Program-made: the position numbers and the translations under genes
Assembly: GCA_903912585.1 (NCBI GenBank)
Contig: CAIWHY010000491.1
Location: 1 to 6,796 of the forward strand
Source of the DNA: an uncultured Thermoleophilia bacterium
GTDB taxonomy: Bacteria > Actinomycetota > Thermoleophilia > UBA2241
Reading direction: 5' to 3'
DNA: 6,796 bases
The notes under the pieces: model-generated
Database searches by the model: none
What the model was told of the DNA's origin: nothing
The model's input: the letters and a program-made list of their open reading frames with translations, nothing else
In this document: piece after piece, positions 5,974 through 6,796 of the stretch
Layout: each line of letters opens with the position of its first letter
Numbering within the stretch: position 1 is the first letter of the stretch

Positions 5974-6796
5974 TTGAGCTCCTCCAGGTACGCGACCAGT
6001 TCCTGCTGCTGCGGCAGCGGGAGCGGGATCCGCGGCATCTGGCAGCCCGGCTTGACCGCCTGCGGATCCTGCAGCCACTTGAGCAGATTGGCCGGCGTGT
6101 TGACCATCGCGTAGGCGCCGATGCCGCCGCGGCTGCCGAAGTGCGTGAGGTCGGGGGCAAAGGTGCCGTGCATCGTCGTCCCGCGCACGCTGTGGCAGCT
6201 GCCGCAGGCGATCGTCGGCATCAGCTGCCCGCCGGCCATCGCCGCCGCGCCGGTGGGCGTCGCCGCCGGCTGGCCCTGGTGCTGCACCCAGGCGACGTAC
6301 TCAGCCGGCGTCACGACCTTCATCACGAAGCGCATCTGCGCGTGCTGCACGCCGCAGAACTCGGAGCACTCTCCCAGGTACGTGCCCTTGATCAGCGGCG
6401 TGAAGGAGATGTGGTTCACGCGCCCCGGGATGGTGTCGACCTTGCCGCCCATCTGGGGTACCCAGAAGGAGTGGATCACGTCGGCGGCCTGCAGGTCCGC
6501 GTACACGGTGCGGTCGTTGGGCACGAGGACCTCGTTCGCGGTCTTGAAGCCCTGCGGCCCGAAGTCGAACTCCCACCACCACTGGTGCGCCACTACGGCG
6601 AAGCGCACCGAGGGGTCGCCGAACGCGAGCTGCTGCGTGGTGCGCACGGTGAGGAAGAACAGCACCGCCACGATGAGCGCCGGGATGAGCGTCCAGACGA
6701 TCTCGATGGTCAGCTTGCCGGACGTCCGGGAGGCCTTGGTCTCCGGCCGCCGGCGGCCCTTGACGATCACGTAGGCGAGCAGGATCCATACGGTCA
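5970..6796 (-). CDS. coxB: Cytochrome c oxidase subunit II with fused cytochrome c domain, 5' partial
   Basis: 274 residues are visible; the N-terminus lies beyond the right edge. Counting from the first complete codon (6794), the end of helix 1 is seen (TVWILLAYVIV), then a basic loop and helix 2 (about 28-50), so the GTG at 6770 is internal and not the start. The cupredoxin CuA domain follows, with the aromatic WWWEF (72-76) that usually carries electron entry. CuA ligands are His108, Cys143, Glu145, Cys147, His151 and Met154 (the C.E.CG..H..M motif). After a Gly/Ala/Pro linker (about 173-190) comes a class I cytochrome c domain with CGSCH (197-201), PDLTHFGSR and the probable axial Met253 in the MP motif. 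The C-terminus is YLEELK. The fusion marks a caa3 oxidase, in which a tethered haem c on the outer face passes electrons to CuA. It overlaps the next gene by 4 nt. An unusual Cys251 sits two residues before Met253. Confidence 0.95.
   Translation of the reverse strand, partial: TVWILLAYVIVKGRRRPETKASRTSGKLTIEIVWTLIPALIVAVLFFLTVRTTQQLAFGDPSVRFAVVAHQWWWEFDFGPQGFKTANEVLVPNDRTVYADLQAADVIHSFWVPQMGGKVDTIPGRVNHISFTPLIKGTYLGECSEFCGVQHAQMRFVMKVVTPAEYVAWVQHQGQPAATPTGAAAMAGGQLMPTIACGSCHSVRGTTMHGTFAPDLTHFGSRGGIGAYAMVNTPANLLKWLQDPQAVKPGCQMPRIPLPLPQQQELVAYLEELK
5979..5985 (-). promoter_or_regulatory. Ribosome binding site for the oxidase I+III gene, inside the coxB 3' end
   Basis: GGAGGAG lies 5 nt before the GTG at 5973-5971. 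It fixes this start rather than an in-frame start near 6078, which would lie 108 nt inside coxB. It doubles as the Glu-Glu codons of the coxB C-terminus. Confidence 0.8.

Noticed and set aside
5974..6078. Upstream in-frame start for the oxidase I+III gene
   Set aside because: It would overlap coxB by over 100 nt. The GTG at 5973 has a strong ribosome binding site, a 4-nt overlap and the normal subunit I N-terminus.
3517..6114. Plus-strand open frame of 865 codons antisense to the oxidase gene
   Set aside because: It is rich in Arg, Glu, His and Val with no domain or membrane signature. It is a GC-driven shadow of a well-conserved gene, and long antisense frames are expected at this composition.
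3458..6160. Minus-strand 900-codon frame in another register over coxAC
   Set aside because: It is an Arg/Pro/His-rich shadow. The neighbouring frame carries all oxidase ligands and channel residues.
6768..6770. GTG as the start of coxB
   Set aside because: The frame continues upstream with hydrophobic residues that complete helix 1 of subunit II, so the true start is beyond the window.

Overview
This is a GC-rich, roughly 70% GC, densely packed window from an aerobic bacterium. High GC, GTG starts, a gene order of cox subunits followed by copCD, and an N-terminally anchored lipoprotein all fit an actinobacterium. The class Thermoleophilia (Solirubrobacter/Conexibacter-like) is my best guess, but this is inference from style and content; there is no rRNA or marker gene to settle it.

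Layout. (1) Positions 2-712, minus strand: the N-terminal 237 residues of a polytopic membrane protein of the lysylphosphatidylglycerol synthase/flippase-like TM family, running off the left edge. (2) Positions 713-997: a 285-bp divergent intergenic region. It holds a candidate promoter and a perfect palindrome for the leftward gene, a perfect run of 13 GCC units, a candidate extended -10, and a perfect 11-bp stem-loop just upstream of the ribosome binding site of the rightward gene. (3) Positions 998-1708, plus strand: a 236-aa predicted lipoprotein of unknown function, possibly PsbP/Mog1-like. (4) Positions 1709-1781: a short convergent gap with a small GC hairpin. (5) Positions 1782-6796, minus strand: a tightly coupled respiratory operon read right to left. 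It contains coxB with a C-terminal cytochrome c domain (5' end outside the window), a coxA-coxC fusion (GTGA overlap with coxB), and a CopC-CopD-YtkA-like copper protein (4-nt gap).

Together, the operon encodes the core of a caa3-type cytochrome c oxidase. Electrons enter the haem c domain of subunit II, pass to CuA, then to haem a and the haem a3/CuB centre of subunit I, where oxygen is reduced and protons are pumped. Subunit III is welded to subunit I, as in the Thermus caa3 enzyme. The CopC-CopD protein most likely binds periplasmic copper and moves it across the membrane, plausibly supplying CuA/CuB rather than acting only in resistance.

Most of the window is recognisable housekeeping biology, and I do not see evidence of an undescribed defence or mobile system. 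The points most worth a second look are the composition of the divergent control region, a quinol-oxidase-like HxHN motif in an otherwise cytochrome c-oxidising enzyme, a histidine cluster in the subunit III part, and a Cys two residues before the predicted haem c Met ligand.
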